A DNA stretch of 64,000 nt, taken from NCBI RefSeq assembly GCF_017377575.1, contig NZ_JAFREM010000013.1, positions 1-64,000 on the forward strand, written 5' to 3'. The notes under the pieces are model-generated. The model made no database searches. It worked only from the letters and a program-made list of their open reading frames with translations, and was not told the DNA's origin. This document shows positions 32,836 through 43,117 of the stretch, in pieces; position 1 is the first letter of the stretch; every line of letters starts with the position of its first letter. The translations under genes and the position numbers were made by a program. Source of the stretch: Candidatus Enterococcus moelleringii. Its GTDB lineage: Bacteria; Bacillota; Bacilli; Lactobacillales; Enterococcaceae.

Positions 32836-33301
32836 TCATGGGTGTATCTGAAGATGTTGAACCTTAATTGCTGAGGTCCCGCTTCTCCGTGTCAAAGTAT
32901 TGTTATGATACAAGATTAAAAGTGAGAAGTTAGCTTAAACCATATTAGTGAAGACGATTTGTGAAAACAAATAAAAGTGAACCGCTGAAAAGTTTTATGT
33001 TAGGAAACTTTCTCTTGAGGAGAAAGACTGCTGTCAATGCGTAAGAAACTAGATGCCGACTCCACGAGAAAGTGAGAACCGACGCAAGTGTATACACAAA
33101 AGCTAATGTAACTAACCTGCGCGCTCAATTTTTATCTGTAATCTCCATACTTAAGTAAGCTCAATTCTTATTCTAGTTTTTTCTTCATGTTGGGAATGGT
33201 ATAATAAAAATAGAATGACACCAAGATATTTGTGATCTATGTTAGCTTTAAATAATTATAAACTAATATCGTTTTCTAAAAGTAGGGATGGAGGAAATCA
33301 T
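32836..33301. other. intergenic region with no gene
   Basis: No gene seen. A small perfect stem-loop CTTTCTC/GAGAAAG lies near 33009-33027. Confidence 0.4.
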
Positions 33302-33415
33302 ATGATTTATGCTGCAGATATGATATCGAGTAAAGAAGATTATAAAGGGATGATCGATGATTTAATGAAAGTTTCTGTATGGAAGTTGTGCAATATTTTT
33401 TTGAGGGTGATGTAA
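33302..33415 (+). CDS. 37-residue open frame directly upstream of the YaaC gene
   Basis: ATG follows a good SD (GGATGGAGG). The frame encodes MIYAADMISSKEDYKGMIDD and 17 more residues, ending one base before the next ATG. It could be a leader coupled to the YaaC gene or the remnant of a truncated gene. No family was recognised. Confidence 0.4.
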   Translation: MIYAADMISSKEDYKGMIDDLMKVSVWKLCNIFLRVM

Positions 33416-34489
33416 ATGGGAAAGATATTGAAGTATAATAACATACCTATAACTTTAAAAACTTGTATAAATAGTCCTAATATGAGAGGTCGCACTGTAT
33501 TAGTAGAAAACAGATGGGACTACGTAAGATATTATCTTAATTCTTTACCGAGAGGTAAGAGAAAAAATCTAGCTAATATTCTATTTTTTTGGAATCAGGC
33601 AGAAGAATTTTATAATTCAAGTAGAAATCTATCGATTACTTCTTCCCCGTTACCATTGTATTATAGTTTCTTGAACGCTACAAAAGCACTATTATTGTTC
33701 AAAAACGAAGAAATAAAAAATGAGTATCATGGAGTTAAAAGAACCCCTAAGAAAGTTCATGGAAGTAAGAAATGTAGTTTGTGTAATGAAACCACAGAAA
33801 TTAAATCTAAGGGTATATGCCCAGAGTTAGCCGCCTTTTTAGGTGACAAGATCAACAATACAAATTATACGTTAGACAGACTTCTATTTAATTTAGTATT
33901 CATACACAGAGCGTATACTATCTCTCATAATACAAAGAAGACAGAGGAAATGTTCTTACCACTCAACTCTGTAAGATTTGAACGTAAGCCAGATCTTCAT
34001 ATAACTTTGGTGTCTGAGGTAGATGAAAAGTATCGTACAAAAAAAGTATTCGAAACTTTTAATAGTTCTAATAAAATTAGTTTTGATAAACGTGATAACG
34101 AGTACAAATACTTTTCTTGGAAAAAGGGCCCAAAACTGGGAGATATGAGAAAAGTTGGTGGAGAAGAAGTTATAACTTTTCATAAGAAATTAAGAAGATA
34201 TTTTCAAGAAATATCTGCTGGAACAAACTCTAGATGGTACTTCAAAAATTTTAAAAATGACCAGGCTATAGATATGAATCCATTAGTTGTTATGTTTTTA
34301 ATAATGCATACCTTGAGCGAACTGGCACGCTATGATCCAAAAATTCTAAATGAATATATAAAAAGTGAACATAGTTGGTTATTATCAGAGTTTATATCAT
34401 TTACCCCTTTTCAATATATAAACGGAATTGCGTCTGAGATTACTGGAGAGCAACTAGGAATCCCTCGAAGCCCTCAACTAAATTATTGA
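33416..34489 (+). CDS. YaaC-family protein
   Basis: This 357-aa soluble protein has the YaaC-like pattern: an AEEFYNSSRNLSITSSPLPL segment followed by YYSFLNATKALLLF near the N-terminus, and a long C-terminal helical region (MNPLVVMFLIMHTLSELARY). A CSLC...C pair near residue 120 might bind metal. The biochemical role of the family is not established; members occur in accessory and defence-type islands. The gene is clearly richer in A and T than its flanks, which suggests acquisition. Confidence 0.75.
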   Translation: MGKILKYNNIPITLKTCINSPNMRGRTVLVENRWDYVRYYLNSLPRGKRKNLANILFFWNQAEEFYNSSRNLSITSSPLPLYYSFLNATKALLLFKNEEIKNEYHGVKRTPKKVHGSKKCSLCNETTEIKSKGICPELAAFLGDKINNTNYTLDRLLFNLVFIHRAYTISHNTKKTEEMFLPLNSVRFERKPDLHITLVSEVDEKYRTKKVFETFNSSNKISFDKRDNEYKYFSWKKGPKLGDMRKVGGEEVITFHKKLRRYFQEISAGTNSRWYFKNFKNDQAIDMNPLVVMFLIMHTLSELARYDPKILNEYIKSEHSWLLSEFISFTPFQYINGIASEITGEQLGIPRSPQLNY

Positions 34490-34758
34490 TATTTTTTTCT
34501 TTTTCAAATCGGAAATTCGTTAAATAAAATGCTAGTGTGGGTTATCTAAAATCATGAATTTTGTAGAAATAATCAACTTAATAGATTTACGAGTATAATT
34601 GATGTATTTTTTTAGCCAATCTAAGGAATTCAATAAAGAAGACCATTTAAACAGAAAATTTAGATTTAGGTTTGATTGGGTAGTTCGCTTAACACGGTTA
34701 ATTTATCCTAAAACCCTCATCAGAGAAAATGTTCGAAAAAAATTCAAGGTCTAAAACA

Positions 34759-35556
34759 TTAATCAATATTTTCCTTTATTAATGCATCAAAAAAAGTCTG
34801 TAATGCTTTTTCTTGTAGAGAGATGAACTCCTCAAAGTATTTCTCGCTAACAACATGAATTATATTATGGGCATTATTAGAATAATTTGGTGACAAATAG
34901 TTAAAGTAGGTCTGAATGTAATTACTCTCTTCTAACTCCATAGTTCCTTTTTTATTTATGAATGCTTCAAAAAGGTCCCCTTTAATAATTACAATGGGTT
35001 CAAAATACCTAAACAACCTATCTTCACTTTTGTTATCTTTATTGGTATCTGTTTCCATGAAGTGATTTAATGCCTTTGTTAAACCAGAAAGCGACTTGTA
35101 AATGTCATCTCTTGCTCCGTTACCAGAAAAGCCTATGTAAAAATTTCTGCCTATTCTATCTTGGGCCTTAACAGTGTATTTTCTTAATAAGCTATTTAAG
35201 CGATATGGTTTAGTTTCAAAACCACCACTAGTATACTTTTTAGGGATTGTTGAATCGATTAAAGAAGTTGCATCAGACGTAAAAAATATCCAGGGCTTTT
35301 TTTTTGATTCTTTTATTTCAAGTATTAAAGAAAATACTACTTCAAGCGTGGCTTCTTTGCTAATAAGTTGGTCTTTATGAATCTCTGCAATTACATCAAT
35401 TTCTCGTCCTTTGTTTTCATCTTTATCAATATAATAAGAACCATTCGAAACATGCCATCCTCGATTTCTCAACATTGATGATATTTCCATCTCGAAAGGG
35501 AATCCTGTTTCCTCTATATCTTTAAGCAGTTTGGATTTAAAATCTGATGTACCCAT
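34759..35556 (-). CDS. PD-(D/E)XK nuclease-like protein
   Basis: This 265-aa protein has the nuclease core in the first 90 residues: Glu24 in GFPFEMEISSMLR, Asp54 in KGREIDVIAEI and Glu80-x-Lys82 in LILEIKESKKKPWIFF. This is the spaced E...D...ExK signature of restriction-like nucleases. The rest (about 100-265) is unrecognised. Start 35556 is chosen for the GGGGTGG SD. It is convergent with the YaaC gene, AT-rich like it, and possibly part of the same defence-like insertion. It might cut foreign DNA or RNA; no modification gene is present. Confidence 0.65.
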   Translation of the reverse strand: MGTSDFKSKLLKDIEETGFPFEMEISSMLRNRGWHVSNGSYYIDKDENKGREIDVIAEIHKDQLISKEATLEVVFSLILEIKESKKKPWIFFTSDATSLIDSTIPKKYTSGGFETKPYRLNSLLRKYTVKAQDRIGRNFYIGFSGNGARDDIYKSLSGLTKALNHFMETDTNKDNKSEDRLFRYFEPIVIIKGDLFEAFINKKGTMELEESNYIQTYFNYLSPNYSNNAHNIIHVVSEKYFEEFISLQEKALQTFFDALIKENID

Positions 35557-36226
35557 ATTTGCCACCCCGTTCAATCATTATTTTTACTACCAAAGCTCAG
35601 TTGTTAATGTGAATGTATTCCTTTTGACCATAATTATTATTTTTTATACGATTTTCTAGTTCTAAAAAAATTATGGATTCAGCTACTGGATAACTCTAGT
35701 ATACTGAAATTATTTTACCTATTCAATATGGCCAAATTTGATAAAAGAAAATGAACTAGCTAGTACAGTAGAAATGGGTTGTAATTAAAATCAGTAATCT
35801 TTATACTACGATTTATTTGGTCGAAAAATATAGGTAAGATATCTTTCGTCTTTAAGTAATGTACCTGAGTAAGCCTAGAAGAAGAAAACGGATCTTGTCA
35901 GTTTTTAGGTATTACAAGAGGAGTGATGTATACGCTTGTTCGTCAGCTAAATGAAAATAAAAGTGACTTGTTAGCGAAGCAACAATAAATGAAGTGGGAA
36001 AAGAACAGCAATTCACTGGTTATACACATACGATCTTTATAATACGATAAACAAACACAGTTTCTACAACTGTCTGAAAAATTGGAGTTGACTGAATTTA
36101 CTGAACAAAAATAACGAATTAGTTTGTGATAAATTCTTTTATATTTAGACTGCTTATTTTATTTAGCTGTCTTTTTCGTCCAGCTAAAGTGTTACTTTTG
36201 AAAGAATTAAGTGCTTAATATAAACC
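35557..36226. other. intergenic region, probably gene debris
   Basis: There is no intact gene. Short open pieces (for example GVMYTLVRQLNENKSDLL near 35920-35985) with stops suggest decayed coding sequence that could not be identified. Confidence 0.4.
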
Positions 36227-36269
36227 AATCCGCCAAACTCGGAACCCCTCCGAATTTGGCGGATTTTTT
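36227..36269 (+). terminator. strong terminator upstream of the ABC transporter
   Basis: An 11-bp perfect stem, AATCCGCCAAA (36227-36237) with TTTGGCGGATT (36255-36265), has extra inner pairs and a T6 run. No intact gene precedes it; it probably belonged to the lost gene. Confidence 0.8.
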
Positions 36270-36368
36270 CAACTTTAATATTCAGTTAACACTTCCTGTA
36301 CATTCAGGAAACCTTGGCTGGTTATAGTGTAGATAGTTCTTATTACAAAGGAGTCAGGAGTGAACGGG

Positions 36369-38684
36369 ATGTATTTCAGAATTATAAAAAATGACGTGCT
36401 GCAAAGTAAATTAATCACGATTACGACAACGATGTTTGTTACGGTAGCCGCTTTGTTGGTTGCCTTGGCAACGATACTCAGTATCAATTTATCGGGGTCG
36501 ATTGATACCTTGTTGGAAAAATCCGTGGTAGCCCATTTGATGCAAATGCATACCGGGGACCTGGATGAGGATCGGATGCAGGCCTTCGTCAAAAGCAACG
36601 ACAATGTGGAACGTTACGAAGACTCGATGTTTTTGAATATTGAAGGGTCGAAAATTCAAGTTGGCGACTACAATTTTTCCGATAGTGTCGATGACAATGG
36701 GATGGCGACACAAAATAAAGAGATGGATTTTTTGCTGGATGAGAACAATCAGCCGATTTATCCTAAGCCGGGTGAGATGTATGTGCCGATTTCTTTGAAG
36801 AAGGCCGGCACTGCTAAGCTTGGTGATAAGGTGACAGTTGCTGGCAGGGAATTTAAAGTGGACGGTTTTGTTCGGGACGGTGAGATGAATTCGCCCATGA
36901 CCGGTTCCAAGCGTTTCTTGGTTCATCAAGAAGACTACGATGCCTTAGTTCCCTCTGGCACACCGGAGCACCTGATCCAATTCCGCTTAAAGGATTTATC
37001 AAAGCTGAACGAATTTGAGGCGGCGTATCGCAAAGCCAACTTGGAAATGAATGGTCCAACCGCTACTTATCGACTATTTCGATTGGCAAGTGCGATTTCT
37101 GATGGCATGCTGATCGCGATTCTTTTATTGGTTAGTATGCTAGTGGTTCTGATGACCTTTATGTGTATTCGTTTTACGCTGTTGGCGAAGATCGAAGCCG
37201 ATTATCAAGAAATCGGTGTGATGAAGGCCATTGGAATGCAGGTGCGGGACATCAAGAAAATTTACTTGTCGAAGTATGTGGCGATTGCAGTTATCGGCAG
37301 CTTACTGGGCTATCTGATTTCACTGCCCATCAGCAACCTTTTGCTGGAAAATATCAGGCTGACCTTCGGGGAAAGCAGCAATCAACAATTAAGCAAGCTG
37401 ATGGCAATCGTCGGTGTTTGTTTGGTTATGCTGTTGTTGATTCTGTATGTGTCGAGACTGCTGAACCGCTTCAAGAAAATCTCGGCGGTGGAGGCGATTC
37501 GTTTTAGTGGCGCTAACGAGAAGATCTCCAGCAAAAACGGCTTCAATCTAAGCAAGCTGACGAAGCTTTCTTACAATACGCGGCTGGGAATCATTGACAT
37601 TGCGAACCGCAAGAAAATGTATGTGACCATGCTGCTGGTGTTTATCATTTCTTCTTTTATTATGATCGTACCGTGGATGGCCTATCGTACCATTTCTGAT
37701 GACTCGTTTGTAAAATTTATTGGCTACAGCGAAGAGGTCAATGTTGTGACCAGTCTTTACGATTCACCCAACAGTCAAGGTAAGGAAGAAGCGATTGAGC
37801 AGCTGCTGGACAAAGATTCAGATGTTGCAGATTACAATAAGATCGTCGCAAAAAGCTTCAACGTCAAAGAAGACAAGGCGGAAGGTGTGCTGCGGATTGA
37901 ACTAGGCAACCATCAAAAATTCACGGTGGACTATCAAGCAGGCGCTGCACCGAAGGCCGAAAACGAGGTGGCCCTGTCAACGATTAATGCCGAAGAGTAC
38001 GGTAAAAAAGTGGGTGACACCTTAACGATTATCCAAAATGGCAAAGAAAAACAGCTAACGGTTTCTGGTATTTACACCAATGCCTTTAATGGAGGGAAAA
38101 CCGCGAAGGGGACCTTTAAGGATGAGGACACGGAAAAAATGTGGACCAATATTTATATCCATTTGAAGCCCGACGTTGATATGGAAGCCAAGGCCGATCA
38201 GTACAAAAAGGACCTGCCTTTTGCCAAAGTGAACAGTATCGCAGCTTTCCGGGAACAGACCATTGGGCCAACTGCACGTTCGTTGCTGCTGGCAGCGATT
38301 GGGGCGACGATTACCGCCGTGATCATCACGGGATTGATTACTGCTTTATTTATGAAGCTTCTGGTAACCAAAGACAAACGAGAGATCGCCACCTTGAAGG
38401 CACTTGGCTTTACCAATCAAGATTTGGCCAGGCAATATCTAGCTCGCAGCATGGTAATCCTAGTGATTGGCTTAATGACCGGCACCTTGCTGGCGATGAC
38501 GGCGGGTAAAGGGATCGCCAGCCTTCTGGTTTCCTTGATGGGCTTAACCTCCGTTCGCTTCAGCGGCAACCTGTTGATTTATCTAGGCTGCCCACTGTTA
38601 ATGATCGTAACCACGGTTTTAGCGACAAAAATGGTAACTAAACACACCGGCGAGATCGAAGTTGCCGAGAATTTGAAGGATTAA
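36369..38684 (+). CDS. FtsX-like ABC transporter permease
   Basis: This permease of about 771 aa contains two FtsX units. Each has an N-terminal helix followed by an extracellular domain and three helices (first unit about 1-385, second about 420-771; LVSMLVVLMTFMCIRFTLLA and IGATITAVIITGLITALF). The extracellular region after residue 440 is rich in Lys, Asp and Glu. Such permeases, with one ATPase, belong to the MacB/antibiotic-response class and act on peptides or lipids at the membrane rather than importing solutes. The start may be GTG 36360 or ATG 36369; both have an SD. It is first of four genes with an ATPase and a two-component system. Confidence 0.88.
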   Translation: MYFRIIKNDVLQSKLITITTTMFVTVAALLVALATILSINLSGSIDTLLEKSVVAHLMQMHTGDLDEDRMQAFVKSNDNVERYEDSMFLNIEGSKIQVGDYNFSDSVDDNGMATQNKEMDFLLDENNQPIYPKPGEMYVPISLKKAGTAKLGDKVTVAGREFKVDGFVRDGEMNSPMTGSKRFLVHQEDYDALVPSGTPEHLIQFRLKDLSKLNEFEAAYRKANLEMNGPTATYRLFRLASAISDGMLIAILLLVSMLVVLMTFMCIRFTLLAKIEADYQEIGVMKAIGMQVRDIKKIYLSKYVAIAVIGSLLGYLISLPISNLLLENIRLTFGESSNQQLSKLMAIVGVCLVMLLLILYVSRLLNRFKKISAVEAIRFSGANEKISSKNGFNLSKLTKLSYNTRLGIIDIANRKKMYVTMLLVFIISSFIMIVPWMAYRTISDDSFVKFIGYSEEVNVVTSLYDSPNSQGKEEAIEQLLDKDSDVADYNKIVAKSFNVKEDKAEGVLRIELGNHQKFTVDYQAGAAPKAENEVALSTINAEEYGKKVGDTLTIIQNGKEKQLTVSGIYTNAFNGGKTAKGTFKDEDTEKMWTNIYIHLKPDVDMEAKADQYKKDLPFAKVNSIAAFREQTIGPTARSLLLAAIGATITAVIITGLITALFMKLLVTKDKREIATLKALGFTNQDLARQYLARSMVILVIGLMTGTLLAMTAGKGIASLLVSLMGLTSVRFSGNLLIYLGCPLLMIVTTVLATKMVTKHTGEIEVAENLKD

Positions 38685-38695
38685 GGGTAAAGAAA

Positions 38696-39454
38696 ATGAA
38701 AACGATGATTCAAGGAAAAAAGATAGTGAAAAGCTTTGGCAACGGCCAGGAAAAGGTTCGCGTTCTGAATGATGTGGATATTCAAATTGAAGAAGGCCAA
38801 TTCGTGGCGATTATGGGGCCGTCTGGTTCCGGAAAGTCCACTTTGATGTATGGCCTCAGCGGCATGGACACGATTGATTCAGGCGAAGTTACCTTTGACG
38901 GCCAAGTCATCAATCAAATGAACGAGGTAGAGCTGGCCGATTTGCGCCGCAGGAAGATGGGCTTCATCTTCCAGCAGCCGACATTTTTGAAGAATTTGTC
39001 CATCATTGATAACATCATCCTGCCTAGTCTAAAAGAAAAAAAGGGCAGCATGGATGAGCTGGTAAAACGGGCGGAAAACTTGATGAGAAAAGTCGGCATT
39101 AGTGAGCTGAAGGATCGGAAAATCAATCAAGTTTCCGGCGGACAGCTGCAGCGGGCGGGGATTTGCCGGGCGTTAATGGGACAGCCGCGAGTGATTTTCG
39201 GCGATGAACCCACGGGCGCGTTGAATTCGAAGGCCGCGCAGGAGATTTTGACTATTTTGTCGAAGATTAATGAAGAAGGAACGACGATTATTGTAGTAAC
39301 ACATGATGCCAAAGTGGCTGCTCAAAGTGAACGGGTGCTGTTTGTAGGAGATGGTCAGCTGGTGGATGAGCTGTATCTAGGGAAATTTACGAACCAAGAG
39401 CTGGAGCGCCGGATGGAATTGGTGGCTCAAACAGTGCTTAAGACGGAGATTTAA
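38696..39454 (+). CDS. ABC transporter ATP-binding protein
   Basis: This 252-aa ATPase is of the MacB/LolD type. It has Walker A GPSGSGKST (41-49), a Q-loop in FIFQQPTF, the signature VSGGQLQRAGICRAL, Walker B VIFGDEPTGAL and the H-loop VTHD. It partners the FtsX permease 11 bp upstream and couples ATP hydrolysis to its movement. Confidence 0.92.
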   Translation: MKTMIQGKKIVKSFGNGQEKVRVLNDVDIQIEEGQFVAIMGPSGSGKSTLMYGLSGMDTIDSGEVTFDGQVINQMNEVELADLRRRKMGFIFQQPTFLKNLSIIDNIILPSLKEKKGSMDELVKRAENLMRKVGISELKDRKINQVSGGQLQRAGICRALMGQPRVIFGDEPTGALNSKAAQEILTILSKINEEGTTIIVVTHDAKVAAQSERVLFVGDGQLVDELYLGKFTNQELERRMELVAQTVLKTEI

Positions 39455-39528
39455 AAAATAGCTGCAACTTCTCACCGGCTGTATGATAAACTTTTAGAAA
39501 AGGGTTGGACAAGGGTGAGTGGAGAAAA

Positions 39529-40218
39529 ATGGCGTATACGATTTTACATGTGGACGATGAAAAAGAGATTATTAAGCTGTTGAAGATGTATTTGAAAAGT
39601 GAAGAGATGACGCTGCTGGAAGCTTATGATGGCCAGGAAGCGTTGGAGATTATTAGTAAGACCGAGATTGATTTGTTAATTGTGGATGTGATGATGCCTA
39701 AAATTGATGGCTTTGAGCTGATTCGGAAGGTTAGAAAGATCAGCAACATGCCGATCTTAGTCATCTCGGCCCGCGTGGAAGCTTCCGACCGAATTTTCGG
39801 TTTGGAGCTGGGGGCGGATGATTATTTGACCAAGCCCTTCGATCCTCATGAGGCGATCGCGCGGGTGAAGGCTTTGCTGCGGCGCTATCATGGATTAGGT
39901 GTTGCGGAAAAGGCGTCGGCGGCTGAATTAACGGTGGGAGATTTGAAGCTGGATCTGCATTCCTGCAGTGCGTTGGTTTCGGGCCAATCGATTGAACTGA
40001 CGGCGGTGGAATTTCGGGTGTTGAAGCTTTTGATGGAACAGCCGGGCCGAGTATTTACTAAGGAACAAATCTATGAACACGGCTGGGAAGACTCCCTGAC
40101 CGGCTACAATAATGTGCGGGTCATGATGAGCAAATTAAGAGAAAAAATCGGCAACGAGCGAATTCGAACAATTCGAGGCTTGGGCTATCGACTGGAGGCG
40201 GCCAATGAAGGATCTTAA
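39529..40218 (+). CDS. OmpR-family response regulator
   Basis: This 229-aa protein has an intact receiver domain: the acidic HVDDE cluster, phosphoacceptor Asp53 in LIVDVMMPK and Lys in YLTKPF. An OmpR winged helix (ELTAVEFRVLKLL, then VMMSKLREKIG and GLGYRL) follows. Start 39529 is preferred to an upstream TTG because GGAG lies 4-5 nt ahead. It is the partner of the overlapping kinase gene and probably controls the ABC transporter upstream. Confidence 0.92.
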   Translation: MAYTILHVDDEKEIIKLLKMYLKSEEMTLLEAYDGQEALEIISKTEIDLLIVDVMMPKIDGFELIRKVRKISNMPILVISARVEASDRIFGLELGADDYLTKPFDPHEAIARVKALLRRYHGLGVAEKASAAELTVGDLKLDLHSCSALVSGQSIELTAVEFRVLKLLMEQPGRVFTKEQIYEHGWEDSLTGYNNVRVMMSKLREKIGNERIRTIRGLGYRLEAANEGS

Positions 40219-41122
40219 ACGAGCAATACTAAAAGCTTTTGTCATTTACTTTTTTGGACTGACTATTACCGTTTCACTATTGGAAGAAGTATCCAGCGGC
40301 GTTATTTCTCCGCAGTTTCCGGAAGAGTATCGGCTAATTATCATGCCAATCTGTGCCCTGCTGCAAATCGTATCCATCGGACTGTTTTCCTTTTTGTTTT
40401 ATCGCAGCCTGGATCAGAAAATTACCAAAAAGAGCCAGCAGCTGGCTAAAGATCAAAGCACGCTGTTTGCCAATATTGCCCACGACTTGAAAACACCGTT
40501 GACCAGTATCACCGGCTTTTCCAAGGCTTTGTGTGAAGACATTGTGGAGCCGGAGGAAACGAAAGAAGTTTCGGCGATTATTTATCAGAAATCGGTGGTG
40601 GCGAATGAATTGCTGGATCTGATGTTCCATTATACCAAGCTGAATTCAGCGGATTACCAGCTGAACAAGCAGCCCGAGGACATCAGCTATTTATTAAAGG
40701 AGACGGCAGCCGATAATTATGATTTAATCGAGGAGCGGGAAATTGAATTGGTGTTGGATTTACCGGAGGAACCGCTGGTCTATCGAATTGATAAACGGGA
40801 GATGAAGCGGGTATTCTCCAATTTGATGATTAATGCCTGCAAGCACAATCCACCTGGGACGAAGCTGTTGATTGCTATTCGTCAGGAAAAAGGCAGCCCG
40901 GTGATTGTGTTCGCCGACAACGGCACACCGATCCCTGCAACGGAACGGGAGCGGATGTTTGAACCCTTCGTCAGCGAAAATGAAACGGAGCGGAATTTCA
41001 ACGGCAGCGGCTTAGGCTTAGCCATCACCAAGACGATTGTGGAAAAGCATGGTTTTACCATCGAGCTGCGTCAAGATAATGACGAGTACCAGAAAAAATT
41101 CGTTATTCGGCTGGCGGAATGA
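40205..41122 (+). CDS. sensor histidine kinase
   Basis: This 305-aa kinase has two N-terminal membrane helices (about 12-28 and 45-65) with only a short external loop, so it lacks a large sensor domain. His93 lies in the H-box FANIAHDLKTPLTSITGF. The N-box LMINACKHNPPGT, G1 FADNGTPIP and G2 GSGLGLAI are present. A short loop with two helices is typical of intramembrane-sensing kinases that watch a transporter, fitting its place after the ABC genes. The coding region overlaps the regulator by 14 bp. Confidence 0.92.
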   Translation: MKDLKRAILKAFVIYFFGLTITVSLLEEVSSGVISPQFPEEYRLIIMPICALLQIVSIGLFSFLFYRSLDQKITKKSQQLAKDQSTLFANIAHDLKTPLTSITGFSKALCEDIVEPEETKEVSAIIYQKSVVANELLDLMFHYTKLNSADYQLNKQPEDISYLLKETAADNYDLIEEREIELVLDLPEEPLVYRIDKREMKRVFSNLMINACKHNPPGTKLLIAIRQEKGSPVIVFADNGTPIPATERERMFEPFVSENETERNFNGSGLGLAITKTIVEKHGFTIELRQDNDEYQKKFVIRLAE

Positions 41123-41165
41123 TGATTACATGAGACAAAGAGACATAAAATAGAATGGAATCAGG

Positions 41166-41196
41166 CTTCCTTAACATTTTAAGGAAGTCTTTTTTA
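41166..41196 (+). terminator. terminator after the two-component system
   Basis: Stem CTTCCTT (41166-41172) with AAGGAAG (41181-41187), followed by a T-rich run from 41188. Confidence 0.85.
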
Positions 41197-41706
41197 ATCT
41201 GTACTGATTCATGAGAAGTCAGAAGTATTCCTAGTTTTGCTGAAAGAATCTCGCCTGCTCCTTTTAACAAGCCTCTGTTATCTATTCTGACACAATCGTA
41301 GTAGCAAAAGCTGATAAGAACTCGATTGGACTAGACAACTACTAGCTTTATTTTAGCAATCGTTTTCATGTGAATGTTTATACTTATGTTGTTTTTATAT
41401 TTGAAAGGTTGTAAATTAACGAAATTTATTTATCGATCTGCCAAGGGTTGTCGGCAATATTCGAACTAAAATAACGAGGTTATCAAGCTGATAATCAGTA
41501 TAAATAACTAGATTAGAAAATAAAGAGAAAACGATTAGAAATCATTATAGGAGTTATAAAAGCGGCATTATACAAGGAAAATAAGTGCTTTTTTGAGTGA
41601 TAGATCTTTTTTTGCTACTTTAGATTGAATCCAAAAAATAAGTCCAAAAAACAGTCGTTTGGTGAATAAAATTTGTAGGAATTCGAGACAAATAGACAAA
41701 ATTACC
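41197..41706. other. non-coding region upstream of the proline reductase operon
   Basis: No gene was found, including no prdR-type regulator. The sequence is AT-rich. It is a plausible regulatory region for prdC, but no clear operator was recognised. Confidence 0.5.
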
Positions 41707-41735
41707 TTTATTAAAATTCCCGGTTGTGATATGCT
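41707..41735 (+). promoter_or_regulatory. possible extended -10 promoter of the prd operon
   Basis: TG-A-TATGCT (41728-41735; -10 hexamer at 41730-41735) forms an extended -10. The hexamer 17 bp upstream, TTTATT (41707-41712), is a poor -35. A sigma-54 type -24/-12 element was not seen. Confidence 0.35.
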
Positions 41736-41803
41736 TTATTTGAACTACGGGCGGCTGATTTGCTCAAGTTCGAACAAGATAAAAAAAGGGGAGGTGAAAT
41801 AAT

Positions 41804-43093
41804 TTGACACAGATTCTTATACCATTAAAACAACATGTTGGTGCTCCTTGTAGAGGAGTGGTCAAAGCGGGAGAAATGGTCAAGCGTGGTCAGCTGGTTG
41901 CGGAGCCAAACGGCCTAGGCGCGAACATTCACAGTAGTTTTTCAGGTAAAGTCGTTGATGTCAGCGAGGAAAATGTCGTTCTCATGATTGATGAGGAACA
42001 AGATTTTTCCAGCTATGTCCCAATTCCTGACACAGACACCATGATCAAAGCGGTGGAAGAAGCAGGAGTTGTGGGAGCCGGCGGTGCTGGTTTTCCGACA
42101 TTCTTGAAGCTTGCCTGTGAAATTCCTGAAGGCTTAATTATTGCCAACGGGGCGGAATGTGAAGCGCTGCTTGCTCATAATGTCAAACAAATGAGTGAAC
42201 ACATCGATCAATTGATCCGGGGTATTAAGTACTGCATGGAGATGACGCAAGCGCCGCGGGGCGTAATTGCTGTCAAAGCCAAGCATCGTCAATTGGTGAT
42301 GCGCATGCTTAAAGCTGTTGAGTCAGAAGCGAATATTGACATCTATCAATTGCCGGATATTTATCCAGCAGGAGATGAACGGATGATTGTTCGTGAAGTA
42401 ATGGATGTGATTTTGGAACCAGGCCAGATCCCGATTGAAGTGGGAGCGGTCGTTGATAATGTTGAAACCATCAAACGTATAGTAGAAGCAATTGAGGATC
42501 GCAAGCCGTTTATTGACAAGGATGTGACGGTGTCAGGTCGGGTGAAGCAAAAGGAAACAGTCTTTGTGGATGTACCGATTGGCACACCAGTGAAAACCTT
42601 GATTAATAACGTTGGCGGTTACGTTGAGCCTCATGGCGAGATTGTCATTGGCGGACCGATGACGGGTCGTTCTGGAGAAGAAACCACACCAATCACCAAA
42701 ACAAGCGGCGGCGTTTTAGTTGCCATGCCATTTCCACAGGAACATCGCAAGGTTGGCTTATTGATCTGCGAATGCGGCGGCTCAGCTGAACGCATGACGG
42801 AGATTGTCAACAATATGGGCGCCGAAGTTGTTGCTGCAGAACGTTGCAAGCGAATGGTAGAAGTAAATGGAAGATATAGGTGTGCCTTACCAGGTATTTG
42901 TCCGGGTCAAGCTCAAACGGTGTTAGCCTTGAAGAAACAAGGTGCCGAGGTAGTAATGACCGGGTCCTGTTCTGATTGAACGAACACCGTCATGGGTGTA
43001 GCTCCTAGGTTAGGAGTTCCGGTTTATCATCACACTGATCACGTACTGCGGGCAGACGGGCACAGACTATATCGTAAATTACCGACGAAATAG
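41804..43093 (+). CDS. prdC: PrdC, RnfC-like electron-transfer selenoprotein of proline reductase
   Basis: This 429-aa protein is complete only if the in-frame TGA at 42977-42979 is read as selenocysteine (residue 392, context GSCSD-Sec-TNTVMGVAP). Reading then continues to TAG at 43091-43093 through a conserved tail (VYHHTDHVLRADGHRLYRKL). The N-terminal part is RnfC-like (PLKQHVGAP, GANIHSSFSGKVV, GVVGAGGAGFPTFLK), with later CxC and Cys motifs (LLICECGG, CALPGICPGQ). PrdC passes electrons to D-proline reductase. The start is TTG with the SD GGGGAGGTG. It is first in the prd operon. Confidence 0.93.
43000..43018 (+). promoter_or_regulatory. candidate SECIS hairpin of prdC
   Basis: A 7-bp stem, AGCTCCT (43000-43006) with AGGAGTT (43012-43018, one G-U), closes a 5-nt loop, AGGTT, 20 nt after the UGA. 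The loop carries the GGU that bacterial SelB prefers, and the hairpin is within coding sequence, as expected for a bacterial SECIS. Confidence 0.6.
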
Positions 43094-43117
43094 AAAAATT
43101 TTAGGAGGAATTAACGA

